From positions 17,996 to 81,995 of the forward strand of contig NZ_JAYFNG010000027.1 in assembly GCF_034933565.1 (NCBI RefSeq): a stretch of 64,000 nt of DNA. The letters run 5' to 3'. A model generated the notes under the pieces. It did not search any database, was not told where the DNA came from, and saw nothing but the letters and a program-made list of their open reading frames with translations. The position numbers were made by a program, and so were the translations under genes. Below are positions 54,333 through 61,615 of this stretch, one piece after another (within the stretch, counting starts at the first letter, position 1; the number at the start of each line of letters is the position of its first letter). This DNA comes from Raineyella sp034933565. Lineage in GTDB: Bacteria; Actinomycetota; Actinomycetes; Propionibacteriales; Propionibacteriaceae.

Positions 54333-54338
54333 CAGAAT
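54333..54338 (+). promoter_or_regulatory. -10 hexamer of leaderless enoyl-CoA hydratase
   Basis: CAGAAT, 7-nt spacer GCGGCCT, GTG 54346. Confidence 0.5.
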
Positions 54339-54345
54339 GCGGCCT

Positions 54346-55122
54346 GTGAGCGAGACCGGCGAACTGACCCTGCAGATCCACGGCGCGACGGCGCTGATCA
54401 CCATCGACCATCCCCGCAAGCGCAATGCGATGACCACGCAGATGTGGTCCGCCTGGCCGGCCCTGATGGAGCGTGTCGTGGCCGATGACTCGGTCCGGGT
54501 GGTGGTCGTCACCGGGGCTGCCGGGCACTTCTGCGCCGGTGCCGATATCAGCGAGCTCGACGCGATCCTCGACAACGACCGCCCGACCGACGCCCACGAG
54601 GCGATCGCCCGGTGCCCCAAGCCGACGATCGCGGCGATCAACGGGTCCTGCGTCGGCGGCGGCGTGCTGATGGCGGGAGCCTGCGACATCCGGATCGCCG
54701 GGCTGTCGTCGCGGTTCGGAGTGCCACCGGCCAACCTGGGGCTGGTCTACCCGCCGATCCCGCTGGAGCGGTTGGTCCGGCTGATCGGCCCGGCCGCCAC
54801 GAAGTACCTCGTTTTCACCGCCGAGCTGATCGGCGGGGAGCGGGCGCGTCACATCGGGTTCATCGACGAGCTGCTGCCCGACGACGTCGTGCTGCACCGT
54901 GCCCTGGCCCTGGCCGACGACATCGCCAGGCGTTCCCAGCTGTCGATCCAGGCGACCAAGGACCTGGTGGACCGGATGGTCGGTCATACGCTCACCGACG
55001 ACCGGGTCGCGGCCTGGATGGACCAGGTAGCGTCCAGCCCGGACTTCGCCGAAGGGACCTCCGCGTTCCTCGAGCGTCGCAAGGCGCACTTCACCTGGAA
55101 CGGCGCCGGCCTGCCGGAGTGA
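54346..55122 (+). CDS. enoyl-CoA hydratase/isomerase family protein
   Basis: A 258-residue crotonase-fold protein. ALITIDHPRKRNAMTTQMW, the oxyanion-hole block GAAGHFCAGADISELD, and NGSCVGGGVLMAGACDIRIAG with the second Gly motif are clear; FGVPPANLGLVYPP is in the active-site region, but the two catalytic Glu of true hydratases are not obvious. It may be a hydratase, isomerase or methylmalonyl-CoA-type decarboxylase. GTG 54346 is leaderless. The C-terminal half keeps the usual helical trimer contact (SPDFAEGTSAFLERRK). Confidence 0.88.
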   Translation: MSETGELTLQIHGATALITIDHPRKRNAMTTQMWSAWPALMERVVADDSVRVVVVTGAAGHFCAGADISELDAILDNDRPTDAHEAIARCPKPTIAAINGSCVGGGVLMAGACDIRIAGLSSRFGVPPANLGLVYPPIPLERLVRLIGPAATKYLVFTAELIGGERARHIGFIDELLPDDVVLHRALALADDIARRSQLSIQATKDLVDRMVGHTLTDDRVAAWMDQVASSPDFAEGTSAFLERRKAHFTWNGAGLPE

Positions 55123-55140
55123 AGCGCGATCCGCCCGCCT

Positions 55141-55255
55141 GCCGACGTGCGCCGCGATCCGCCTGCGGGAGACCCTGACCCGCCGACCTGCGCCGCGATC
55201 CGCCCGCCGGAGACCCCGACCCGCCGACCTGCGCCGCGATCCGTCTGCTGGAGAT
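55141..55255. repeat. 41-bp tandem repeat, about 2.8 copies
   Basis: Unit begins GCCGACCTGCGCCGCGATCC; starts at 55141, 55182 and 55223 give an exact 41-bp period. Between convergent hydratase and dioxygenase genes. Confidence 0.85.
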
Positions 55256-55284
55256 GCCGACCGAACCGGGGCGTCGGCCGGGTG

Positions 55285-56106
55285 TCAGCGACCGGCGTCC
55301 GGCGTGTCCCCGAAGCGGAAGCTGGCCGAATCGACAGCGCCCATGAAGTCGGGCTCGTGGTAGACGCGTACGCCCGGCTCGTCCTCGGCGGCCCCGACCG
55401 CGACCATCAGGGGGACCAGGTGGTCCTCCGACGGGTGGCTGGCCCGCGCACCGGGCGCCTCGGCCCAGTGGACCAGCCGCTCCGTACGCTCCGCGATCGG
55501 GCCCTCGACCAGGGTCGTGTTGAGCCAGTCACCGAACGCTGTGGAGGCGGGACCGGCGCCCGGGCCGAAGTTGCGCAGGTTGTGGTAGGTGAAACCGCTG
55601 CCGAGGATCAGCACGCCTTCGTCGCGCAGCGGCGCCAGCGCCCGGCCGACGGCCAGATGCGCGGCGGGGTCGTAGCCCCGCTTGAGCGACAGCTGGAGCA
55701 TCGGCACGTCGGCCTCGGGGTAGGCGACGTACAGCGGGGCGAACATCCCGTGGTCGTAGCCGCGCCGGCCGTCGTACCGGATGGTGATGCCGGCGTCCTC
55801 GAGCAGCTGCCCGACCCGCGCGGCCACATCGGGGGCCCCGGGCGCCGGGTAGCGGATCCGGTAGGTGAACTCCGGGAAGCCGCTGTAGTCGTAGACCATC
55901 GGCGGGTGCTCGGCGGTCTGGACGGTGAACTCGGGCTCCTCCCAGTGCCCCGAAACCACGAGGACGGCGCGCGGCGTGAGGCCGAGCGCGACCGGGATGG
56001 CCTGCAGGGAAGCCTCCAGCTTGTCCATCCCCGGCATCAGGCCCTTGATCCACGGCCACGGTCCGCCGCCGTGCGAGACGAAATAGGTGGGCAATCGCAT
56101 GCTCAT
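55285..56106 (-). CDS. DODA-type extradiol dioxygenase (LigB superfamily)
   Basis: A 273-residue ring-cleaving dioxygenase family protein. Metal His residues are in YFVSHGGGPW, GHWEEP and YDHGMFAPL, with HPSEDHLVPLMVAVG near the C-terminus. The family includes plant DOPA dioxygenase and bacterial YgiD-like proteins. Fe or Zn occupies the site; the substrate is unknown. Ribosome site AGGAG precedes ATG 56106. The promoter is a near-ideal pair. Confidence 0.88.
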   Translation of the reverse strand: MSMRLPTYFVSHGGGPWPWIKGLMPGMDKLEASLQAIPVALGLTPRAVLVVSGHWEEPEFTVQTAEHPPMVYDYSGFPEFTYRIRYPAPGAPDVAARVGQLLEDAGITIRYDGRRGYDHGMFAPLYVAYPEADVPMLQLSLKRGYDPAAHLAVGRALAPLRDEGVLILGSGFTYHNLRNFGPGAGPASTAFGDWLNTTLVEGPIAERTERLVHWAEAPGARASHPSEDHLVPLMVAVGAAEDEPGVRVYHEPDFMGAVDSASFRFGDTPDAGR

Positions 56107-56139
56107 GCTGACTCCTGACGTCGTCGGCCGTACGGTGTC

Positions 56140-56168
56140 AGCGTAGGAGACGCTCATTCAATGATCAA
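56140..56168 (-). promoter_or_regulatory. promoter of the dioxygenase gene
   Basis: TTGATC, exactly 17 bp, TACGCT on the minus strand; predicted leader of about 27-30 nt with AGGAG. Confidence 0.65.
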
Positions 56169-56218
56169 CCATCTCGCACGCACCGGGTCTTGAGGGCACC
56201 GGGTCTCGCGCACCGGGT

Positions 56219-56294
56219 CAGAGCGCCCAGTAGGGGCCGGGCCGACGCACCGCCTCAGAGCGCCCAGCCGGGGCCCGGCCGACGCACCGCCTCA
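56219..56294. repeat. 36-bp direct repeat, two copies
   Basis: CAGAGCGCCCAG(T/C)(A/C)GGGGCC-type unit at 56219 and 56255, followed by GACGCACCGCCT in both. Confidence 0.75.
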
Positions 56295-56345
56295 GACGCG
56301 TCCTGGAATATCAAACGCGACCGAAGATCCGGTCGCGAACAGTAT

Positions 56346-56462
56346 CTGCGGCAGCGTCTGTATCTGCCGCAGCGTCTGGCTCTGCACCCGCACCTGCACC
56401 TGCACCTGCACCTGCACCTGCGGCAGCGTCCGGCTCTGGGGCAGCGTCCGGCTCTGGGACGC
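56346..56462. repeat. composite VNTR: GCAGCGTCYG units around (CACCTG)5
   Basis: Five perfect CACCTG hexamers (56391-56420) are flanked by four copies of GCAGCGTC(T/C)G(T/G)(A/C)TCTG. No reading frame in this stretch looks like protein. Confidence 0.8.
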
Positions 56463-56503
56463 CCGCGCCGGCGATGCGATCTACCCGAACCGGCGACGTG
56501 ATC

Positions 56504-56531
56504 CGTGGACGTTCCCGCGGGAACGTCCACG
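56504..56531. terminator. perfect 28-bp palindrome after the GTPase operon
   Basis: CGTGGACGTTCCCG followed directly by its reverse complement, no loop. It lies about 100 bp beyond the last gene of the minus-strand operon and could be its terminator or a protein-binding site. Confidence 0.6.
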
Positions 56532-56628
56532 TCGCACCGCAGCGCCCTGTGGTGCCTGCGGTGTCAGCAGCCAGGCCGCGCCGGCGCCTGAGTCCCCGGT
56601 GCCCTCGGCGCCCGGACCGGACCTGCGC

Positions 56629-58476
56629 TCAGAAGCCGCCCAGCCCCCGGACCCGAAGTTCGTCGGCGACCACCGGCGGGATGCCCGCCTGGGCGGCCAG
56701 CCGCGGCCAGGAACGGCGCAGCACCTGGCGGACGTCACGGGGGTCGAGACGGCCGAGCGCCGCGAGGGACGCGCCCGAGGGGGCGGCCGGGCACTCGGCC
56801 AGGAGATCCGCCCAGTCCTCAGCCGGCAGGCCCCGCCATGCGGCGAGCCGGGCCCGGACGTCGGCCGGGTCGGCGCCGGGGTCGGCGGCGACGGCCCGCA
56901 GGGCCGCCTGCAGACCGGCCACGAACGCGGGGCGGTCGTCGGCGAACCGGGCCAGGTCCTCGGGGGCGTCGGTCCAGCCGGCGAGCCAGGCGACCACCGC
57001 GGCATGGACGACGGGGCCCCACTCTTCGGTGAGGACCCGCCATTCGTACGCCTCCAGCGATCCTTCGCGTGACCCGTCGAGCGAGGCCAGAGCCGAGGCG
57101 AGCTTGCGGTCGGCGACGACCGGACGGTAGTCGGCGGCGTCGTGGCTGAGCGGACGGGCGACGAGCCGCAACAGGTTGCGGGAGTCCATCGTCGCGCAGA
57201 TCACCCGCTGCGCCCGGGCCTGCATCGCCGGATCGCCCTGGACCGGCGCGAACCAGGCGTACATCTGGTCGGTCAGCACCGGCACCGCGGTCCACAGCGT
57301 GCGGTACGGCAGCCGGCGGCGGGCCCGGACCACCTCGGCCAGCCGGGTCATCGCGTACGGGCCGGTGAGCAGCCGGGCGAAGACCGACGGGCCGACCTCC
57401 TCGGCGAGCAGGTCGAGGGCGCGGCCGTCGAGCGGCACCGCCGGGTCGATCACCAGAGCGTCGAGCCGGGCGACGAACGTGTCGACACCGTCCGCCTCGG
57501 CGCACTGCCCGGGATGCTCCAGATAGGTGCGCGCCAGCGCCGCGGCCCGGTCACTGACGTCGATCGGCCCGCCGTCCAGGTCGATCGGGCCGGCGGGCGC
57601 TGCCGCCGGGCGCCGGTCAGGCTCCGCTCCCGCCGCGCCGAAGGCGGCGGCCGGTCGGTCGGTCGCGTAGGCCTCGCCCGCACGGGCGCCGTACGGGTCG
57701 CCCGCACGAGGGCCATACGGGTCAGCCGCACGAGTGCCGTACGGGTCGCCCGTACGAAGGCCGTGCCCGTCGCCCGGACGGTCGGTGCCGTACCGATCGG
57801 CCACCGTCCCCGAGCCGGCACCGGAGAACGGCGCGACCAGCAGCCCGACCCCCGGCCCGCCGGTCTCCGCCGGATCGTCGGGCTGGGCGACGAAGGTCGA
57901 CCACCACAGGTCCGCCGCGACCTTGCGGGGCAGCGCGTGGGCCAGCGCGGACAGGGTCTCCACCCCGGCCGCCCGGTCCGTCGCCCGCAACAGCAGGGGC
58001 GTACGGTCCGTGAGGTGGCCCAGCAACGCGGCGAGCAGGTCCTGGCGGACACCCTCCGGGTCGGGCCGGGTGCGGCGCGCCGGCAGCCCGAGCACCTCCA
58101 GCACGCCACCGACGGGCTGTTCCTCGCGGCGCAACAGTGCGCCGTCGCGGGCGAGGTCGAGCAGGTCCTGGGCGCACTGGCGGCCGGTGGGATCCAGCAG
58201 ACAGTGCGCCGCGAACGTGCCCGGCCGCCCGACCCGACCGAGGTAGACCTTGGAGACGAGCAGGGTGCCGTGCTCGGTGGGTCGCGCCTCCAGACCGCAG
58301 GGCGGCTCGGTGCCGCGCATCACCTCGGCGTCCGAGCCCCGCGGCAGGAACGCCCGCGCGGCGTCCGGCAGCCACGCCACCCCGTCGACGAGCGGCCAGC
58401 CGGCGGAGCTGCCGAGCACACCGAGCCCGTTGCTGGTCGGGCCCCAGCCGATCACGGCCTGCTGGATCTCAGCCAT
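56629..58476 (-). CDS. GAP1-like GTPase-associated protein
   Basis: A 615-residue protein. The N-terminal domain (IQQAVIGWGPTSNGLGVLGSS, then YLGRVGRPGTFAAHCLL) fits the GAP1-N2 type, known from GTPase-based conflict systems, followed by a helical middle and C-terminal part (GAP1-M/C-like). Residues about 235-275 form a Asp-Pro-Tyr-Gly repeat linker. It has no helix that looks like a membrane segment. The start overlaps the GTPase stop by 8 nt, so both are made together. The assignment rests on fold pattern and gene partner; the sequence similarity should be tested. Confidence 0.62.
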   Translation of the reverse strand: MAEIQQAVIGWGPTSNGLGVLGSSAGWPLVDGVAWLPDAARAFLPRGSDAEVMRGTEPPCGLEARPTEHGTLLVSKVYLGRVGRPGTFAAHCLLDPTGRQCAQDLLDLARDGALLRREEQPVGGVLEVLGLPARRTRPDPEGVRQDLLAALLGHLTDRTPLLLRATDRAAGVETLSALAHALPRKVAADLWWSTFVAQPDDPAETGGPGVGLLVAPFSGAGSGTVADRYGTDRPGDGHGLRTGDPYGTRAADPYGPRAGDPYGARAGEAYATDRPAAAFGAAGAEPDRRPAAAPAGPIDLDGGPIDVSDRAAALARTYLEHPGQCAEADGVDTFVARLDALVIDPAVPLDGRALDLLAEEVGPSVFARLLTGPYAMTRLAEVVRARRRLPYRTLWTAVPVLTDQMYAWFAPVQGDPAMQARAQRVICATMDSRNLLRLVARPLSHDAADYRPVVADRKLASALASLDGSREGSLEAYEWRVLTEEWGPVVHAAVVAWLAGWTDAPEDLARFADDRPAFVAGLQAALRAVAADPGADPADVRARLAAWRGLPAEDWADLLAECPAAPSGASLAALGRLDPRDVRQVLRRSWPRLAAQAGIPPVVADELRVRGLGGF

Positions 58477-59611
58477 GGACCCGCTCCGGTCCGAAGAGGG
58501 CGGCCGCCCCGGCCAGCAGGCCCATGTCGTGCAACAGGCCGAGCAGCGGCTCGTGCACCCGGATCGGGGCGATGGTGTCGAACATCCCGAGGTTGTTCAC
58601 CGGGCAGCCGGTCGCCGACACCGCGTGGTAGCGGATCAGCAGCGAGAAACGCTCCGCCTCGGCGAGGATCGCCGGCCCGTGCTGGGCCAGCAGTTCGTAC
58701 GGCCAGCGCGACTGGCGGCGCAGATAGCCGTCCTCGTGCCCGTAGAACCGGGGATCGAGGGGGATTGACTGGCCCGGCCGCGGCTGGCGGGCCTCCAGCG
58801 GGGCGAGCTCGTCACATTTGGCGACCACCACCCCGGTCGGGACCGGCTCGCGTCGGCCGTCGGCGACGGCCCGGGCGGACTGCAGGGCGGCGACCACGGT
58901 GCCGGCACCGGGAGCGGTGGCCCCCTCGATCCCCGGCGCCAGCGCGAACCCGGTCTCCGGGCCGAAGGCGAGGTTGACCGGAGAACAGAACACCAGCGCG
59001 CCCGACATCACCGACAGGTACGGGTTGAGGTCGGCGCTGGAGCGGGCGTCCCGGTAGCCCTCCCCCGCGGCGTCGAAGAACAACAGGTTGACGTCCTCGT
59101 CCGGGGCCCAGTCGCGGTGCATCCGGACGACCAGGGGGGCGGTCCGTTCCAGCCGGGTCTGCTCCGGCGGGCGACGCATCGCCAGCGGGGTGACGTAGTC
59201 ACGCTGATAGACGCCCTTGGACCGCTCCTCGACGGTGAACGTGAGGCCCATCGCAGCCAGGTCGGTCATCGCGACGATCCGCTGCAGCAGCACCGCCAGG
59301 TAGGTCGACTTCGACACCGACGAAGGCCCGACCAGGCCGATCGGCAGGGTCTCGCGGCGCAGGAACTCCGCCGGCATCACATGCCCGCGGGGGCAGCGGT
59401 GGTGGACGCCGAGGCGCAGCATCTCGAGATGCTCGGCCCGCTCCCGGTCCCGGTCGGGCGCGGTCGCCCCCAGCAGCGAGCGCACCCCCCGGACGACCGT
59501 ACGGACCGCATCGCGGCGCGGCGGGCTCCACGGCTCACTCTGCGCGGTGTAGGTGGTGAACTCGTGGGCGCGGTAGTGCGCGGCGCACTGGGGACACAGA
59601 TAGCGGGTCAT
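58469..59611 (-). CDS. P-loop GTPase with zinc ribbon (double-GTPase-like)
   Basis: A 380-residue predicted NTPase. The N-terminus has a putative zinc ribbon (CPQC at 6-9, CPRGH at 73-77). G1 is GPSSVSKST (95-103), with Ser replacing the usual Gly before Lys. G3 is FFDAAGE (Asp180, Gly183), and G4 is VVVAKCDEL (Lys265, Asp267). This order is that of TRAFAC-like GTPases of the DO-GTPase group. It is embedded in a four-gene overlapping operon: its start overlaps the stop of the small membrane gene (ATGA) and its stop overlaps the GAP1-like start. Nucleotide specificity for GTP is inferred from G4. Confidence 0.7.
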   Translation of the reverse strand: MTRYLCPQCAAHYRAHEFTTYTAQSEPWSPPRRDAVRTVVRGVRSLLGATAPDRDRERAEHLEMLRLGVHHRCPRGHVMPAEFLRRETLPIGLVGPSSVSKSTYLAVLLQRIVAMTDLAAMGLTFTVEERSKGVYQRDYVTPLAMRRPPEQTRLERTAPLVVRMHRDWAPDEDVNLLFFDAAGEGYRDARSSADLNPYLSVMSGALVFCSPVNLAFGPETGFALAPGIEGATAPGAGTVVAALQSARAVADGRREPVPTGVVVAKCDELAPLEARQPRPGQSIPLDPRFYGHEDGYLRRQSRWPYELLAQHGPAILAEAERFSLLIRYHAVSATGCPVNNLGMFDTIAPIRVHEPLLGLLHDMGLLAGAAALFGPERVHG

Positions 59612-59766
59612 CAGCGCGCCACCACGAGGACCATCACCAGCACAGCGACCCCCACCCCGACCAGCCGCAGGATCCGCAGCCGGCGGCCGTAGCGGACCTG
59701 GGCGGTGTGCCGGGCCAGCTTCGCCAACCGGCGTCGTTCCGCCTCGTCGAAGGACGACACGCTCAT
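59611..59766 (-). CDS. small single-pass membrane protein
   Basis: A 51-residue protein with a basic cytoplasmic part (EAERRRLAKLARHTAQVRYGRRLRI, counted over two short stretches) and one C-terminal helix (LVGVGVAVLVMVLVV). It overlaps both neighbours: its ATG is inside the kinase stop (ATGA), and its stop overlaps the GTPase start. No family is recognised. It may tether the complex to the membrane; this is inference from position and topology. Confidence 0.7.
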   Translation of the reverse strand: MSVSSFDEAERRRLAKLARHTAQVRYGRRLRILRLVGVGVAVLVMVLVVAR

Positions 59767-61265
59767 GGGAACACCAATCTTCCGAGGGCCAGCAGCGCCA
59801 CCCCGGCCACCAGACCCAGGGCCGTGCCGGCGAGTGCGGCCGCGGCGAGGTAACCGGCCCAGTGGCCAGGGCCGAACCGTTCGGCCCCCAGGTAGCCCTC
59901 GACGCCGAACAACTGGCGCCACCAGGCCGCGAGCTGGGCCGGCACCGAATCCGGGTCGGCCGTGTCGGCGGGCAGCCCGGGCCGAGGTGGAGCGGCGGGC
60001 GGCAGCGGAGGCTCGTCCGCGGCCAGCGGCAGGTAGACCGCCTGGGTGGGCGCGACCCGGGTCATGCCCGCGTCCTGGGGCGTGGCCGGCCCGGTGCCAT
60101 GCCCGCTCGGCGAGGCGTACGCCCCGGGCCCGCTCGGCGAGGCGTACGCCCCGGGCCCGTTCGATGGGGCGTACGGTGCCCCGACGGGCGGGAAGCCGTA
60201 GCTGCGCATCGCCGTGGCGTCGGGGTCCTCGGGGTCACGGCGGGGCAGTTCGAAGGTGGTGGTGGGCGCCTGCACCGGCCCCGCCGGGCGGGCCGTGCTG
60301 CCCGAGGTCAGCCGGCTGTGCAGGGCGCGGGCGCTCGGCCGGTTGTCGGAGCGCACGGTGAGCGCGAGGCGGACGCACTCGCGGACGACCGGATCGGTGA
60401 TCGTCGCCAGCACGGCCTCATCGGCGCCGCGGCCCGTGCCGTACGCGTCCTCGTACTCACGCGGATCGTCGAGGGCCCCGACGAACGGGTGACGATTGGG
60501 CGCGTACATGTCGAGGACGGTCAGGCCCCAGGAGAAGACGTCGGCGGCCTGGTCGATCCGCGGGGAGAGGAAGTGCTCGGGACTGGCGAACTGGAAGGTC
60601 GCGTGCCGCCAGGCCGGGCCGTCGTCCCCGGTCGCGCCGCCGGACTCGTAGTCGATGAGCTCCACCCCGGTGATCTCCCGGCCGGAGACCTGGACGATGA
60701 CGTTCGCCGGCTTGATGTCGCCGTGGTAGAGCGGATGGCCGTTGTAGGTGCGGGTGTGCAGCTCGACGATGCGCTCCAGCATCAACCGCGCCAGCACGGC
60801 CCGGTTGCCCTCCAGCCCGCCCTGCGTACGGGTCTGGGTGAGGGTGAGGCCATGGATGTAGCGCCGGACCACCCAGGCGTACCCGCCGCCGACCCCGGTG
60901 GCCGGCACCCCGCCGGGGAGCAGCCCGTTGCGCCGGGCCGCCTCCTCCTCGTTCGCCAGCAACCGGGCGGCCTGCGGCCCCACCACGGCGGCGCCCGCGT
61001 CGGGGCGGCCGACCGGGGAGGTGGCGGTGCGGATCACCTTGATGACGTACGCCTCGGGGCTCTGACCGGGCCGCAACTGGCCCCAGTAGCCGAGGAACGG
61101 GGTGAGCTTCTTCTCGTCGATCGGGGTGGACGCCGGCCGCAGCCGCCGGGTCAGGTCGATCACCGGCTGGCGCCCCGCGGCGTCGACCAGCGCACCGGGA
61201 TCGTCCGCGCGGGGCTCGAAGAGCACCCCGGTCGCCTCGACGGTGGTCGTCTGACCGGGAACCAT
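59763..61265 (-). CDS. serine/threonine protein kinase-like protein with C-terminal TM
   Basis: A 500-residue kinase fold. Ordered residues: Lys76 in YVIKVIR, a C-helix Glu in ANEEEAARR, HGDIKPAN (181-188) with Asp183 and Asn188, then DYE (205-207) in place of DFG, and ASPE (227-230) for APE. The missing Arg of HRD (here HGD) marks it as non-RD. Residues about 330-460 are a Pro/Ala/Gly linker with ten-residue repeats, and one TM helix (about 475-497) ends the chain. GGAGG lies 8 nt before ATG 61265. It heads the operon with the GTPase and GAP1-like protein. Confidence 0.85.
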   Translation of the reverse strand: MVPGQTTTVEATGVLFEPRADDPGALVDAAGRQPVIDLTRRLRPASTPIDEKKLTPFLGYWGQLRPGQSPEAYVIKVIRTATSPVGRPDAGAAVVGPQAARLLANEEEAARRNGLLPGGVPATGVGGGYAWVVRRYIHGLTLTQTRTQGGLEGNRAVLARLMLERIVELHTRTYNGHPLYHGDIKPANVIVQVSGREITGVELIDYESGGATGDDGPAWRHATFQFASPEHFLSPRIDQAADVFSWGLTVLDMYAPNRHPFVGALDDPREYEDAYGTGRGADEAVLATITDPVVRECVRLALTVRSDNRPSARALHSRLTSGSTARPAGPVQAPTTTFELPRRDPEDPDATAMRSYGFPPVGAPYAPSNGPGAYASPSGPGAYASPSGHGTGPATPQDAGMTRVAPTQAVYLPLAADEPPLPPAAPPRPGLPADTADPDSVPAQLAAWWRQLFGVEGYLGAERFGPGHWAGYLAAAALAGTALGLVAGVALLALGRLVFP

Positions 61266-61312
61266 CGCCCCACCTCCCGTCGGTGTCCCACCGTGTCGTC
61301 TCTCGAGGCCCC

Positions 61313-61318
61313 ATGCTA
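61313..61318 (-). promoter_or_regulatory. -10 candidate of the kinase-GTPase operon
   Basis: TAGCAT on the minus strand, leader of about 40 nt; no good -35 seen. Confidence 0.4.
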
Positions 61319-61615
61319 GGTTCCCCGGTGGCGCCGGGCCCGGTCCAGCGGCGCCGGACGGGACGTCGGAGGGACCGTTCAGGGATCCCCCTGGGGCCCC
61401 GTCGGGGACCCGCCCGGGACCCGCTCGTCGATCCCTCGTCGGCACCGCCCGGCTGCCCGCCGATCCCGTCCGCCGGATCGTCAGATCCTGTCCGACCGCT
61501 CGTCAGATCCGCTCGTCAGATCGTCGACCCCGCCCGGCGCAGCCGTCAGGAGTTCACAAGAACGCCGGGGGGACGGGCACAGAATCGGCACAGCATCCGG
61601 TTGTGGTCTGTAGTC
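61319..61615. other. intergenic, divergent promoter region
   Basis: About 300 bp between the kinase and ferric-reductase genes. CGTCAGATC occurs four times at 61481-61528, and GTTC-ACAA-GAAC lies at 61553. The promoter of the plus-strand gene is not obvious. No gene is seen. Confidence 0.4.

Noticed and set aside
56346..56462. CRISPR-like array
   Set aside because: Repeats are 6-16 bp, contiguous, with no unique spacers and no cas genes.
56107..56628. vWA or other missing partner of the GTPase operon downstream
   Set aside because: Both strands were read; only repeats and a palindrome are present.
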